64,000 nt of DNA, taken from NCBI RefSeq assembly GCF_004322755.1, contig NZ_CP036401.1, positions 6,696,001-6,760,000 on the forward strand, given 5' to 3'. Within the stretch, counting starts at the first letter, position 1. Every line of letters begins with the position of its first letter. This document shows positions 1 through 9,346 of the stretch, piece by piece. A program made the position numbers and the translations under genes. The DNA is from Pseudoduganella albidiflava (lineage in GTDB: Bacteria > Pseudomonadota > Gammaproteobacteria > Burkholderiales > Burkholderiaceae_D). Below the pieces are notes generated by a model. The model searched no databases, was not told the DNA's origin, and saw only the letters and a list, made by a program, of their open reading frames with translations.

Positions 1-639
1 CACCTTCTGCACCAGCCGGTAACCCGGCGACAGCTTGAACGCGCCCTTGTAGATCGTCTTCGGTTCCGGCACGTAGCCGTAGGCGAAATAATCCTCGACG
101 GCGCGCGGGTCGATCTCGCGCGGCAGGCCGGGCAGCGAGCGCAGGGCTTTCAGTTCGGAGCTGAACGCGAACAGTCCATCCGGCAGCATCGTGTAGAACA
201 TCGGCTTCACGCCCATGTGATCGCGCGCCAGGAACATCAGCTGCTGGTTGCGGTCCCACAGGCCGAAGGCGAACATGCCGCGGAAACGTTCGACACAGGC
301 CTCGCCCCATTCTTCCCACGCGTGCACGATTACTTCCGTGTCGCTGTTGGTCTTGAACACGTGGCCCAGCGCCTTCAGCTCGGCCGTCAATTCGCGGTAG
401 TTGTAGATCTCGCCGTTGTAGCAGACCATCACGCTGCCGTCTTCATTGCCGAGCGGCTGCTGGCCCAGCGACAGGTCGATCACGGATAAGCGGCGATGGC
501 CGAAACCGACGCCGGGTTCACGGTAGATGTCGCCTTCATCGGGCCCCCGGTGGAACTGGGTATCGTTCATTCGCCGCAGCAGTGCTTCGTCGATGTCGCG
601 CCGGCCACGCGTATCCAGTATGCCCACTATTCCGCACAT
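1..639 (-). CDS. Exosortase A system-associated amidotransferase 1 (asparagine synthase-like), N-terminal part
   Basis: This is the first 213 residues of a glutamine-dependent asparagine-synthase-type amidotransferase; the rest lies beyond the window edge. The protein begins MCGIVGIL, so the Ntn-hydrolase nucleophile Cys2 is present. RGPDEGD, RLSVIDLS and YNGEIYN, conserved substrate-binding segments of the class II glutaminase domain, follow. The family is expected to amidate a sugar or peptidyl acid using glutamine nitrogen; the true acceptor in XrtA loci is unknown. It is the last visible gene of the XrtA operon and overlaps the upstream glycosyltransferase gene by 13 bases, which suggests translational coupling. 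Unlike the second asparagine-synthase homologue in this window (25839-27668), this copy keeps the catalytic cysteine. The C-terminal synthetase domain cannot be judged here. Confidence 0.9.
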   Translation of the reverse strand, partial: MCGIVGILDTRGRRDIDEALLRRMNDTQFHRGPDEGDIYREPGVGFGHRRLSVIDLSLGQQPLGNEDGSVMVCYNGEIYNYRELTAELKALGHVFKTNSDTEVIVHAWEEWGEACVERFRGMFAFGLWDRNQQLMFLARDHMGVKPMFYTMLPDGLFAFSSELKALRSLPGLPREIDPRAVEDYFAYGYVPEPKTIYKGAFKLSPGYRLVQKV

Positions 640-1802
640 GATGTCACCGCCCCTCTGGTCTTGATCTTTCGTTCGCACAGGCTGTCGTACATGCCCTGGT
701 AGGCCGCGACCATCGCCGTCATGCTGTATTTGTGGAGCACCCGCTCGCGGCCCGCGGCACCGTGCCGCGCCGCCAGTTCGGGCGATCCGGCGTATCGCTC
801 GAATGCAGCCGCCATCGCGCCCGGATCGGATGGCGGCACGAGCAGGCCCGTGACACCATCGTCCACTACTTCGGGAATGCCGCCCACGCGCGTTCCCACC
901 ACCGGCAAGCCGCTGGCCATCGCTTCCAGCGCGGAACCCGGCGTGCCCTCGGCGATCGACGACATGGCGAACACGTGGAGGTTGCGCAGGACCTGCGCGA
1001 TGTCGGTGCGCGCCCCCGGCAGCCAGACCGCATCCTGCAGGCCGAGCGACGCGGCCTTGGCGCGCATCGATTCGAGCAGCGGACCGTCGCCCACGATCGC
1101 CAACCGCAATGGCAGCTCCGGCCGCCGCTCGCGCAGCAGCGCGAAAGCGGCGAGCAAGGTGGCATGATCCTTCACGGCTTGCACGCGGCCGACGGTGCCG
1201 ATCACGAAGTGCGCCGGGTCGAACGGCCAGCCGTCCGGCCGCACCGTCTCATCCGGCAGGCCGGGATGGAAGCGCTCGGCATCGATGCCGTTTGCCAGCA
1301 TCCGGCTCTTGTACGGGGGCACGCGGATCACGTCCCGGTTCCACTGCTCCATGGCCGCCGAGTTCGCATAGCAGCAATCATAGAAGGGCACCATCAGCCG
1401 GCGCAGCGCATTGTGTTTCCGGTTGGTGCCGTGCGGATCGTCGTGATCCCGGCCATGGGCACCGTTGATGCGCACCGGGACGCTGGCCAGCAGCGCCGCA
1501 GGGCCATATTCGACAGCGGACAGGTTATATGAATGCAGCACTGCCGGACGCAGTTCGCGCAGCAGGCGCCACAGCGCCACGTGCGTTCCCGGCGATTGGC
1601 CGGGCTGCTTGTGCAGCGCGTGGATCGCCACGCCGGCACGGGTGATTTTCCTGGCGAACGCGGGGTTGGAATCGGTCAGGCACACGATCGCATGCCGGTA
1701 GGCACTGGCTGGCATCCGGTTGATCCGTTCGACCAGCAGCGATTCCAGCCCACCAAAATCGAGCCGATAGATCAGGTGGACGATGAGCGGAGCGTCGTTC
1801 AT
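627..1802 (-). CDS. PEP-CTERM/XrtA system glycosyltransferase (TIGR03088-like, GT4)
   Basis: A 391-residue GT-B fold glycosyltransferase of the GT1/GT4 type. It opens with a short hydrophobic strand (APLIVHLIYRLDFGGLE) carrying the GG motif of GT4 enzymes. The C-terminal half has the usual donor site, including IVGDGP, SSIAEGTPGSALEAMASGLPVV and GGIPEVV, with the EX7E-like pair. It should transfer a nucleotide-activated sugar to a lipid-linked repeat at the cytoplasmic membrane. The start at 1802 (MNDAPLI) is chosen because it follows the XrtA stop (1807) by only 4 bases; a longer reading frame upstream would run into XrtA. It matches the sugar transferase that habitually accompanies exosortase A. 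Acceptor and donor cannot be read from sequence. Confidence 0.85.
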   Translation of the reverse strand: MNDAPLIVHLIYRLDFGGLESLLVERINRMPASAYRHAIVCLTDSNPAFARKITRAGVAIHALHKQPGQSPGTHVALWRLLRELRPAVLHSYNLSAVEYGPAALLASVPVRINGAHGRDHDDPHGTNRKHNALRRLMVPFYDCCYANSAAMEQWNRDVIRVPPYKSRMLANGIDAERFHPGLPDETVRPDGWPFDPAHFVIGTVGRVQAVKDHATLLAAFALLRERRPELPLRLAIVGDGPLLESMRAKAASLGLQDAVWLPGARTDIAQVLRNLHVFAMSSIAEGTPGSALEAMASGLPVVGTRVGGIPEVVDDGVTGLLVPPSDPGAMAAAFERYAGSPELAARHGAAGRERVLHKYSMTAMVAAYQGMYDSLCERKIKTRGAVTSCAE

Positions 1803-1806
1803 GGGT

Positions 1807-3360
1807 TCACTGTCGCGCATTGGCGGCAAGCACGGCGTCGATCGAGGCGAGATGGGCCTGCAGGAAAGTGCGCAGCGCGGGGCGCGCCGTGGCGGGATCC
1901 TCGTCGTATGGCGAGAACAGCATCAAGGCTGCGCCATCGTCACTGCCAGTCAGAAATTTTTGTTTCGTTTGCAACAATTTCCCCACGTAGTTGCTGGTCG
2001 TCGGGCGACCGCCGATGTCGTACCACTGCCAGACGACGACGCGTCCGCCAGGTCCCATCAGCGTGGTTTCCCGCATGACGAGCGGCCGGCCGGCGATGGT
2101 TTCGGTCCGGATCGCCACGCCGGTCTCATGCCAGCCACTACGCTGTGCCGTCAGCCGGTTGGTGGAACTGATCAGCTTGCCCCCATTGCCGTCGCGGTAG
2201 TACTTGAGCACGAAGCCCACCGGCTGGGTGCCGACCTGGTAGAAGTTGCGCAAGGTCGCGCTGGCTGGCGCGAAATCCGGTTGCCACTCGGTGAATGCCG
2301 GCGCGGCAGGGGCCCGGGCCGCGAACGTCGCCAGCTCGGCCGCAGGTGGCGTTGCGTTGCCGCGCTCGATATACCAGCCGTAGGCCGGCCACACGCCAGC
2401 GCACACCGCCACGCCGAGCACGGCCGCGGCGACCCGTGCCGGCGACGCGGACGAGAGCCGGGGGATCGCGTTTGCCGACGCGGCAACGGCCGGCGCATCC
2501 TCGCGCCAGAAGCTGCCGATCCAGAACAGCAGCAGCATCACCAGGCCGAAGAATGCCCAGCCGTAGATCAGGTGGTCCACGCCGACGGCCAGCGTCATGT
2601 TGCTGGAGTGGCCGATCATCACGATCATGTAGGCGCGCAAGCCGTTGGCCAGCACCGGAAGCGCGAGAGCGACGACGATGAACAGCACCCGGCGCCAAGT
2701 CGACTGGTAGGTCAGGTACGCATACAGGCAACCCAGCGTGACCGACGAGATGAGGTAGCGCAGGCCGCTGCATGCCTCCACCACCGACCAGTTGCCGCTC
2801 GGGATGCTGAAGTTGTTCCCCTCGCGCAGCACGGGAATGCCGGTCAGGCGCAGGGCGTCGACCGTGAAATTGGCGGTGATGCCGATCAGCGGTTCGATCA
2901 AGCCCTCGCCGACCGGCACGCCGAACAGCAGGAACGCCAGCGGAAACGCCAGCGCGCGGGCGATCGCCTTGCCATACGCGGCCAGCACGGCCAGCGGGAT
3001 CATCACGGCGAATGCATACTGCCGCACCACCAGCACGTCGCCCAGCATGGCCAGCATCCAGGCCGCGCCACACAGCAGCAGCACCGCGAGGGCCGGCCAG
3101 CAGGGGCGCACCGGCAACGACACCAGTTGCGCGCGGCGGCGCCAGGCCAGCCACAGCGTGATCGGCACGATCACGAACCCGTGTGCGAAGGTTTCCGAGC
3201 GTTCCCAGATCGATACGATCGACGCCGCCGTGCCGAGATAGGCGAGCAGCGGCAACAGCACGGCCAGGCCGGCGATCCACCACTGCGCCGTGGGCGGCGC
3301 ATCGTTCGCGGGTCGCGCCGCGGCCAGCCTGGCTTCTTCGGTAACGGTAACGGTATTCAT
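1807..3360 (-). CDS. xrtA: Exosortase A with fused C-terminal EpsI-like domain
   Basis: The membrane transpeptidase that recognises and cleaves PEP-CTERM sorting signals of exported proteins. It has about 517 residues, with eight or so hydrophobic segments in the first 290 residues. The catalytic set is visible: Cys197 in EACSGLRYL, Arg242 in ANGLRAYM and His263 in VDHLIYGW. After residue ~285 a soluble periplasmic EpsI-like domain follows, with the typical EWQPDF, VGFVLKYYR and VVVWQWYDI segments, so exosortase and EpsI are one polypeptide, as is common for XrtA. I place the start at 3360 because its ATG overlaps the upstream stop in an ATGA arrangement; an ATG at 3372 is possible. It sits between two XrtA-specific glycosyltransferases. 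The one clear PEP-CTERM substrate in this window is at 50984-51940. Confidence 0.95.
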   Translation of the reverse strand: MNTVTVTEEARLAAARPANDAPPTAQWWIAGLAVLLPLLAYLGTAASIVSIWERSETFAHGFVIVPITLWLAWRRRAQLVSLPVRPCWPALAVLLLCGAAWMLAMLGDVLVVRQYAFAVMIPLAVLAAYGKAIARALAFPLAFLLFGVPVGEGLIEPLIGITANFTVDALRLTGIPVLREGNNFSIPSGNWSVVEACSGLRYLISSVTLGCLYAYLTYQSTWRRVLFIVVALALPVLANGLRAYMIVMIGHSSNMTLAVGVDHLIYGWAFFGLVMLLLFWIGSFWREDAPAVAASANAIPRLSSASPARVAAAVLGVAVCAGVWPAYGWYIERGNATPPAAELATFAARAPAAPAFTEWQPDFAPASATLRNFYQVGTQPVGFVLKYYRDGNGGKLISSTNRLTAQRSGWHETGVAIRTETIAGRPLVMRETTLMGPGGRVVVWQWYDIGGRPTTSNYVGKLLQTKQKFLTGSDDGAALMLFSPYDEDPATARPALRTFLQAHLASIDAVLAANARQ

Positions 3361-4619
3361 GCCCGGTTCCATGTCGGTGAAGGGATGGCGGCCCGCAGCG
3401 GCGCGGTACCGGCAGGCTGCCGGGGCGCCTCCAGCAGCGCATCGAGTGGTGCCAGCCGGGCATCCCAGCCATACGAAGCCTCGACGCGGGCGCGGGCCGC
3501 ATGGCCGACGGCCGCCCGCAAGCTGTCATCCGCCAGGGCGGCAACGATCGTGTCGGCCACGTCCGCCGCATGCTCGGCCAGCAGCACCTCGCTGCCGACC
3601 GCGGCGTCGATGCCTTCCAGCGCCTGGGGGCTGACGACGACGGCTTTCGCCATCGACATCGCTTCCAGCACCTTGTTCTGGATACCCCGTGCCACGCGCA
3701 GCGGCGCCACCGACAACGCCGCGTGGGCGACATAGGGACGTACGTCCGGCACGGTGCCGGTGACGGTCACGCCGGGCAGCTTCGCCAGCGCCTGCACTTC
3801 CGGTGCCGGCCGTGCACCGGCGATCACGAACGATGCCTGCGGCACGCGGGCGCGCACCAGCGGCAGGACGTCCTGCGCAAACCACTGGACCGCGTCGACG
3901 TTCGGCCAGTAATCCATCGCGCCGCAGAACACCAGGGCGGTTTCGCCGGATGCGTAAGGGTTGGCATGGCCGGCATCGGGCGAAAAATAGGCGGTATCGA
4001 CGCCGTTGCCGAACCAGCCGATGCGGGCGGCGCTTTCCGGCGCGAGGGTACGGAACAGCTCGGCCTCGGGGGCCGACACGAACAATGCCGCATCGCTGTC
4101 GGCCGCCACCTGGCGCTCGTAGCGCAACAGGCGATCCGCCTCGTAACCGTACAGCAGGCTGGCCGGCCACGCTTTCTTGTCCGCGTAGGCACGCCATTTT
4201 TCGGAATCGACGTCGCACAGGTCGACCACGCAGCGCACCTCGGGCAGGTCCTGCGTGTACTGCGCCATCGGCGACGAGAACACCACCACGCGTTCGATGC
4301 CCGCATCACGCATCGTGCGGCGCACCCAGGCACGGGTGGAACGGTCGCTGTAGTAATCCAGGGAAAGCGCGCGATTTGCCAGCAGCGCGCGCAGGCTGCG
4401 CAGCCGCGCGCGGCGGGGGTTCAGCGGCGCGAAATGGCTCGAGGCGCACAACTTGCGCACATGTGCCACATACTGCCAGTCGTCCGGGTCGTCGACGAAA
4501 GTTGCCAGGTGCACGCGGTAGCGCGCGGCAAGGTGCCGGAGCAGGTGCCAGGAGCGGATCTTGTCCCCCTTGTTGGGAGGATAGGGAATGCGATGCACCA
4601 GCAACAGCAGGTCTTCCAC
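3357..4619 (-). CDS. PEP-CTERM/XrtA system glycosyltransferase (TIGR03087-like)
   Basis: A 420-residue GT-B glycosyltransferase. The N-terminus LLLLVHRIPYPPNKGDKIRSW is the signature of the exosortase-A-associated sugar transferase family, and the C-terminal donor domain shows MDYWPNVDAV, TVTGTVPDVRPY, RVARGIQNKVLEAM and VVVSPQALEGI. It should add one sugar to the exopolysaccharide repeat on the cytoplasmic face of the membrane. The start is a GTG at 4619, preceded by a GGGGTG ribosome site about 7 bases upstream; this lies just past the FemAB-like stop at 4624. Its stop overlaps the XrtA start by four bases. Donor specificity is unknown. Confidence 0.88.
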   Translation of the reverse strand: MEDLLLLVHRIPYPPNKGDKIRSWHLLRHLAARYRVHLATFVDDPDDWQYVAHVRKLCASSHFAPLNPRRARLRSLRALLANRALSLDYYSDRSTRAWVRRTMRDAGIERVVVFSSPMAQYTQDLPEVRCVVDLCDVDSEKWRAYADKKAWPASLLYGYEADRLLRYERQVAADSDAALFVSAPEAELFRTLAPESAARIGWFGNGVDTAYFSPDAGHANPYASGETALVFCGAMDYWPNVDAVQWFAQDVLPLVRARVPQASFVIAGARPAPEVQALAKLPGVTVTGTVPDVRPYVAHAALSVAPLRVARGIQNKVLEAMSMAKAVVVSPQALEGIDAAVGSEVLLAEHAADVADTIVAALADDSLRAAVGHAARARVEASYGWDARLAPLDALLEAPRQPAGTAPLRAAIPSPTWNRA

Positions 4620-4623
4620 GGTG

Positions 4624-5781
4624 TCACCCCAGGTCTTTGACGATATGCGGACCCAGCACGTTCGCCAGCGGCAACGGCAGTTTCTGCCACAGCTTGATGA
4701 ACAGTTGGTACTTCGGGTTCAGCGGATTCACATCGGGCAGGTCATGCGATGCGACCAGGCGGTATTCATACGGCAGCGGCTGGGCCACGAAGCCCCAGTT
4801 TTTCTTGAAGTCGAATGCGCCGGTGCCGCGCTTGCTGCGGCCAAAATCGAAAATACGGTATCCCTTTGCAGCGGACGCCTGCATCAGGTTCCAGTACATG
4901 AAGTCGTTCCCGGCCACGTCGCGCGCGAGCGGCATGCCGCCACCGTAATAGGGCAGCACTTCATCGCGGAAGAAAAAGCTCAGCACGCCGGCCACCAGGC
5001 GCTTTTCGCTGCCTTCGCCCTGCACGATGACGCGTACTTCGCAATCGTCGCCAAACTCTTCCTTCAACAAGCGGAAATACTTTTTCGAGAACACCGGGGT
5101 ACCCAGGCGATGCACGCTGTTTGCATAGGCGGTAAAGAAACGCTCGACATCCCGGTCGACCTCGCCCGTCAATCCCAGCTTGATGCCCTTGCGTACCATC
5201 GCGCGCTGCTTGCGCGGAATGGCGTTCATGTTGGCCTCGTCGTCGCCGCTGATTTCCTTGCGGAAGGTCACATACAGGTCCTTGCCCAGCCAGGCCGCGT
5301 CGTCCGGGTGGGCGGGCGTGTAATTGCGGTATTCGAGGTGGCCCACGTTCAACGAACCTGCCAGCCGCAACGCTTCGGCGTCGAGTGCCGCCCGGGCTTC
5401 ACCCGTGTGCGCCGCCACGCCGCCGTATACGCAGAATGGCAGTGCGATCAATGCGTGGCCGAACAGGCGGCTCTTGATCTGCGCCAGCGGCAGCACGCCT
5501 TCGATGTGCCCATCACGCTCGGCCAGGAAGAACCAGGTACGGTGGCCGAAGGCTTCCTCGATCACCCGCTGCCAGCCGGCACGGTGGAAGAACGTGGCTT
5601 CCGGGCAGGCCTGGACGAACGCGTCCCAGCGTGCCCGATCGGCGCTCTCGGCCCCCAGCAGCCGCACCGACAGTGGCCCCGGTTGCGCGGCCGGCTCGGC
5701 CAGCGGCGGCGTGGCCGGTTCCGCGGCAGCGGCCACGCCTGCCTGGGCGCGCTGCATGGCCTGTTCGATGATGGCGCTCAT
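4624..5781 (-). CDS. FemAB-like XrtA/PEP-CTERM system-associated protein
   Basis: A 385-residue protein of the FemAB/GNAT fold group. FemAB enzymes transfer an amino acid from aminoacyl-tRNA to peptidoglycan precursors; this exosortase-associated branch (TIGR03019-like) probably transfers an acyl or aminoacyl group to a saccharide, but no substrate is established. Conserved segments include ATFFHRAGWQRVI, HLEYRNYTP, IPRKQRAMVRKGIKLGL, YYGGGMPLARD and the strong C-terminal IFDFGRSKRGTGAFDFKKNWGF-type core. The start at 5781 forms an ATGA overlap with the preceding deacetylase stop. An Ala-rich linker covers residues 5-40. A distinct second GNAT/FemAB-like gene lies at 32055. Confidence 0.88.
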   Translation of the reverse strand: MSAIIEQAMQRAQAGVAAAAEPATPPLAEPAAQPGPLSVRLLGAESADRARWDAFVQACPEATFFHRAGWQRVIEEAFGHRTWFFLAERDGHIEGVLPLAQIKSRLFGHALIALPFCVYGGVAAHTGEARAALDAEALRLAGSLNVGHLEYRNYTPAHPDDAAWLGKDLYVTFRKEISGDDEANMNAIPRKQRAMVRKGIKLGLTGEVDRDVERFFTAYANSVHRLGTPVFSKKYFRLLKEEFGDDCEVRVIVQGEGSEKRLVAGVLSFFFRDEVLPYYGGGMPLARDVAGNDFMYWNLMQASAAKGYRIFDFGRSKRGTGAFDFKKNWGFVAQPLPYEYRLVASHDLPDVNPLNPKYQLFIKLWQKLPLPLANVLGPHIVKDLG

Positions 5782-6668
5782 GCACGCTCCAGGAAGATGC
5801 GGTCCATGCGGTCCCACTGGAAATCACGCGTCAGCGCGCGGATCCGGCGCTCCATCCGCTCCAGGTTGACATAGTGCCGGAAGCGGGTCTTGGCGCCGAC
5901 GCCGCCGATGCGCGGCTGGCCCGGATCGATCTCCCACGGATGGAAATAAAAGATGGCCGGCTGCCCGTCCTTGTCGTTCACGCGCCGCATCAGGCGGCGC
6001 GACAGGGCATACGGCAGCAAACGGAAGTAACCGCCGCCGCCGGCGGGCAGATTGCGCTCCATCATGCGCACCGTGGTGATCGGCACCTCCAGCAAGCCAT
6101 CCGTGCCGCCCGGGTAAAACGCGAAACGGGGTGCGTCGGGCATGCCATAGTGATCATGCGCGATCGGATAGATCGACGAACTGTAGCGGTAACCCGCCTC
6201 CTGCAGCACGTCCAATGCCCACAGGTTGGCGGGACCGATCGAGAAGCTGGGTGCGCGGTAACCCAGCACAGGGGTGCCGCCGATGTCTTCCAAAATGGCC
6301 TTGCTGCGGGCGACGTCGTCCAGGAACTGTTCACGGGTCTGGTCCGACGCCCGCAAATGCCCGTAGCCGTGGCTGGCCAGTTCGTGCCCGCCGGCCACGA
6401 TACGCTTCACCATGGCTGGATAGCGTTCGGCGATCCAGCCGAGCGTGAAGAATGTGCCTCGCGCGCCGCCCTCTTCCAGGATCGCGAGGATGCGTTCGAT
6501 GTTGGCTTCGACCCGGCATTCGCGCGACGGCCAGCTGTCGCGCGCGATATGGTCGGCGAAGGCCGACACCTGGAAATAATCCTCGACGTCGATCGTCATC
6601 GCATTGCGCAGCGCGGCAGCATTCGGCGCGGGCGCGGGCGCGTGCAAGGGGCGTATGGGCGCGTTCAT
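5778..6668 (-). CDS. XrtA system polysaccharide deacetylase (NodB domain)
   Basis: A 296-residue carbohydrate esterase family 4 enzyme predicted to remove N-acetyl (or O-acetyl) groups from the exopolysaccharide. The NodB motifs are clear: motif 1 is TIDVEDYFQV with the catalytic-base and metal aspartates, motif 2 is ELASHGYGH with the metal-binding histidines, and the later GYRAPSFS, SSIYP and FYFHPWEID segments complete the domain. It lacks a signal peptide, as is usual for the XrtA-associated family (TIGR03006-like). The start at 6668 (MNAPIRP) is preferred over upstream in-frame codons because the extra N-terminus would be Arg-rich and unlike the family. It lies between the XrtA ATPase and the FemAB-like gene. 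Confidence 0.92.
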   Translation of the reverse strand: MNAPIRPLHAPAPAPNAAALRNAMTIDVEDYFQVSAFADHIARDSWPSRECRVEANIERILAILEEGGARGTFFTLGWIAERYPAMVKRIVAGGHELASHGYGHLRASDQTREQFLDDVARSKAILEDIGGTPVLGYRAPSFSIGPANLWALDVLQEAGYRYSSSIYPIAHDHYGMPDAPRFAFYPGGTDGLLEVPITTVRMMERNLPAGGGGYFRLLPYALSRRLMRRVNDKDGQPAIFYFHPWEIDPGQPRIGGVGAKTRFRHYVNLERMERRIRALTRDFQWDRMDRIFLERA

Positions 6669-6773
6669 GGCATCTCCTGGCGTTCGTCCGGCCGAGCGGC
6701 GACGCGTGCCGCGATCAGCGAAGGCGCGTCGATGACGCACACGATGGAAACCGGTTTGCCGCTGTCGGTCATG

Positions 6774-7793
6774 TCATTCATCCACGGCCTGGTTGGCGCC
6801 GGCCGGCGTGCTGACGATCCGCTTCAGGATCGACAGGACCGAGCCCATCGAGCGTTCCAGCCGCAGCATGCGCTCATCCAGCACGGCCGGGTACTGGTTC
6901 GCGAACACGGCGCTTTCCGCATCGAACCCGCCCGGCTCCGCCAATGTTCCCGCGGCAGCCTGCGTGGCGGAGGGTGCGTCGAACTCCTGCTGGATATCGC
7001 GAATCACGGTGTCGACGTCGGCATCGGTGAAGGCATGCATCTCCTCAAGGAAACCCATCAGCAGCAGGCGGTCGCACAGGTGATTGGTCTTGCGCGGAAT
7101 GCCTCCCGTGAATTCGTAAATGGCCGCATAGGCCGCCGGCGTAAATGACGGATCGCCTTGCCAGCCCACGGTGAGCAAGCGGTGTTCGATATAGGCCTGG
7201 GTCTCCAGCTCATCCATCGGTCCCAGGTGATAGGTGGCGATCACGCGCTGGCGCAGTTGCTGCATGCCGGGGTTATGCAGCGTGGCGCGGAACTCCGGCT
7301 GGCCCAGCAGGAAAGTCTGCAGCAGTGGCTTATCATCGGACTGAAAATTGGACAGCATGCGCAATTCTTCCACCACGCGGGGTGTCAGGTTCTGCGCTTC
7401 ATCAACCACCAGTAGCGCCCGCTTGCCTGCCTGGTCGCAACCGCGCAAGAAGGTCTCCAGGCGGGCCAGCAGCGTGGTCTTGCTGGCGCTGTCCTCGAAC
7501 GGCAGGCCAAAGGCCGCCACCACGCCGCGCAGGATGTCGTCCGCGTTGACGTGGGTGTTGACGATGTGCGCGGCCACGATGCGATCCGATTCGAGCTGGC
7601 GGAACAGGTTGCGCACCAGCGTCGTCTTGCCGGCACCGACTTCGCCGGTGATCACAATGAACCCTTCGCCCTGCGCCAACCCGTAGTCCAGGTAAGCCAT
7701 GGCCCGTTTGTGGCCCTTGCTACCGAAAAAGAAGTGGGGGTCCGGGCGCAAGCGGAAGGGCTTGTCGCTGAGCCCGTAGTAACTCTCGTACAT
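6774..7793 (-). CDS. XrtA/PEP-CTERM system-associated AAA ATPase
   Basis: A 339-residue ATPase resembling ExeA of type II secretion. Walker A is GEVGAGKTT (about residues 50-58), Walker B is LLVVDEAQNL (about 124-133), and an arginine-finger region follows near GGIPRKTNHLC. The opening MYESYYGLSDKPFRLRPDP is the family signature (TIGR03015-like). It probably provides energy or regulation for polysaccharide or protein export; its partner is not established. The C-terminal 80 residues are low in conserved features. It is followed 105 bases later by the deacetylase and preceded by the outer-membrane protein gene, in the order typical of XrtA loci. Confidence 0.92.
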   Translation of the reverse strand: MYESYYGLSDKPFRLRPDPHFFFGSKGHKRAMAYLDYGLAQGEGFIVITGEVGAGKTTLVRNLFRQLESDRIVAAHIVNTHVNADDILRGVVAAFGLPFEDSASKTTLLARLETFLRGCDQAGKRALLVVDEAQNLTPRVVEELRMLSNFQSDDKPLLQTFLLGQPEFRATLHNPGMQQLRQRVIATYHLGPMDELETQAYIEHRLLTVGWQGDPSFTPAAYAAIYEFTGGIPRKTNHLCDRLLLMGFLEEMHAFTDADVDTVIRDIQQEFDAPSATQAAAGTLAEPGGFDAESAVFANQYPAVLDERMLRLERSMGSVLSILKRIVSTPAGANQAVDE

Positions 7794-7810
7794 GAAAAGG
7801 TCTCGCTCGG

Positions 7811-9346
7811 TCAGAAATTCATCGAAAGGGAGGCCGACACTGCATTCTCCGCATAGGAGCTGTTCTGCAAGGCCAGCCCGCCAGAGCTGCGCCGAACTTC
7901 CACCGTGCCGCTCAAACGTGGCTGGAAGCTGTGCGACACGTTGAACCGTAGTTGCCGGTTGTTTTCGCTGAGGTTGCCGCTGAGTGATTTGCTACGGCCG
8001 GTACTGGCGGACAGTGCCGCGGCGGTGAGTGCGCTGAGCCGGTAGCCGACGTTCAGCGAAATGCCGGTCTGGTCGGTATTGTCGTTCAGGTTCTGCTGCT
8101 CGCTGCCCAGCAGCGGGCTGTCATATTGCACCAGGGACAGCGCTTCACGACGCGACTTGTACAGCGTGACCGTCGTGGTGGTGCGCGCCGAGCGCAAGGC
8201 AACCGATGCGTTGAACTGCCGCTGCAGCGAATAGCGATTGCTGAAATAGTTGATGGCATTCGGCAGCGAGCGCGGCAGGCCCAAGGCCCGGATGTAGGCT
8301 TCGACGAACGCTGCGCGCATGACCGGGTCGGGAAAATTGGCCTGGTACATCTGGTTCAGCATGGCCGCCGTGTCGACCGACGATGGCAGCAGGAAATTGC
8401 TGCGGCTCGTGGTCACGTCATCGCTGTAGTTGATGCTCCACACCGTATTGCGGCTGCGGTGCGAAACGGCCAGGAAGTAACTGTTGCCATAGTAGCGGCG
8501 GCCAGCCGACATGCGCACGCTGGTCCGCGTGCTGGGTTCGTAGCCGAACCCCAGCGACCAGGAGGCGCCCTTGGTTCCCTCGCCCATGCCGTCGTAATCG
8601 AACTTGTCGTAGCCGCCAGTGGCCGTCAGGTTGAATTGCCGGTTCAGCGAATAGCGCAGGTTGGCCAGCGCCGAGCTGTTGATCGATTTTGGCGCGATAC
8701 TGTCTTCCACGGTTTCACGGTTCAGCTGCAGGCCCCAACCGAGTGTCTTGAAAGCCTGCCCGCTGTTGAGCGACAGATCGATGACGTCCGAGGTACTGCG
8801 GCCGAAACCGACCTGGTCGCTGTCGACCAGGTCATGCGAGTAACGCAGTTGCGTGGTGGCGAAGGCGCCGAACTGATGCACGATGTATGGCGACACGCGG
8901 TAGGAACGCACCTCGCTGCGATTGGTATCGGAATACCCATTGTTGCTGACCGGGCCGAATGCGGAGACCTGCGCCTGCGAGATGCCGGCGGTCGCGTCGA
9001 CGAACAGGAGATCCTGGATCACGCTGCTCTTGACGGTCGCGTTCAAGGAATTGTTGAAGCGATCGCTTCCCGTCGCCCGGCGATCTGAATAGGCGAAAGC
9101 ATTCAGCCGGTACGATGCCGCCACCTGGAGCCGCGGAGTGTCGTTCGTGATCGTGACGCCTGGCGATACCGAAGTGATGAACTGGCTCTGCTTTTCGTTG
9201 TCGCTGCGCAGCTGCGGATTATCCGACCATGTCTCGCGCAATTCGACGCTCGGCTTGACCTGCCATGCCGCGCGCACCGCCGACGGCAGCAGCGCAAGCA
9301 GCATCGCCGAGCCCAGCACGGCACAGCGGGCACGACGTTTAGCCAT
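7811..9346 (-). CDS. PEP-CTERM system-associated outer-membrane beta-barrel protein
   Basis: A 511-residue exported protein of the TIGR03016-like family. Residues 1-27 form a signal peptide ending AVRAA. The mature part is a series of alternating amphipathic strands, for example RLQVAASYRLNAF, TTQLRYSHDL and RSARTTTTVTLYKSR, and it ends in phenylalanine (SLSMNF), the usual signal for outer-membrane insertion. It is probably the outer-membrane channel or anchor for XrtA-linked polysaccharide or protein export. Its start overlaps the autokinase stop by eight bases. Exact strand number cannot be counted reliably by eye. Confidence 0.9.
   Translation of the reverse strand: MAKRRARCAVLGSAMLLALLPSAVRAAWQVKPSVELRETWSDNPQLRSDNEKQSQFITSVSPGVTITNDTPRLQVAASYRLNAFAYSDRRATGSDRFNNSLNATVKSSVIQDLLFVDATAGISQAQVSAFGPVSNNGYSDTNRSEVRSYRVSPYIVHQFGAFATTQLRYSHDLVDSDQVGFGRSTSDVIDLSLNSGQAFKTLGWGLQLNRETVEDSIAPKSINSSALANLRYSLNRQFNLTATGGYDKFDYDGMGEGTKGASWSLGFGYEPSTRTSVRMSAGRRYYGNSYFLAVSHRSRNTVWSINYSDDVTTSRSNFLLPSSVDTAAMLNQMYQANFPDPVMRAAFVEAYIRALGLPRSLPNAINYFSNRYSLQRQFNASVALRSARTTTTVTLYKSRREALSLVQYDSPLLGSEQQNLNDNTDQTGISLNVGYRLSALTAAALSASTGRSKSLSGNLSENNRQLRFNVSHSFQPRLSGTVEVRRSSGGLALQNSSYAENAVSASLSMNF

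Noticed and set aside
1783..3735. Long plus-strand open frame opposite XrtA
   Set aside because: It is the antisense of xrtA and its neighbours, rich in Gln/Arg/His as expected for a shadow frame in GC-rich DNA.
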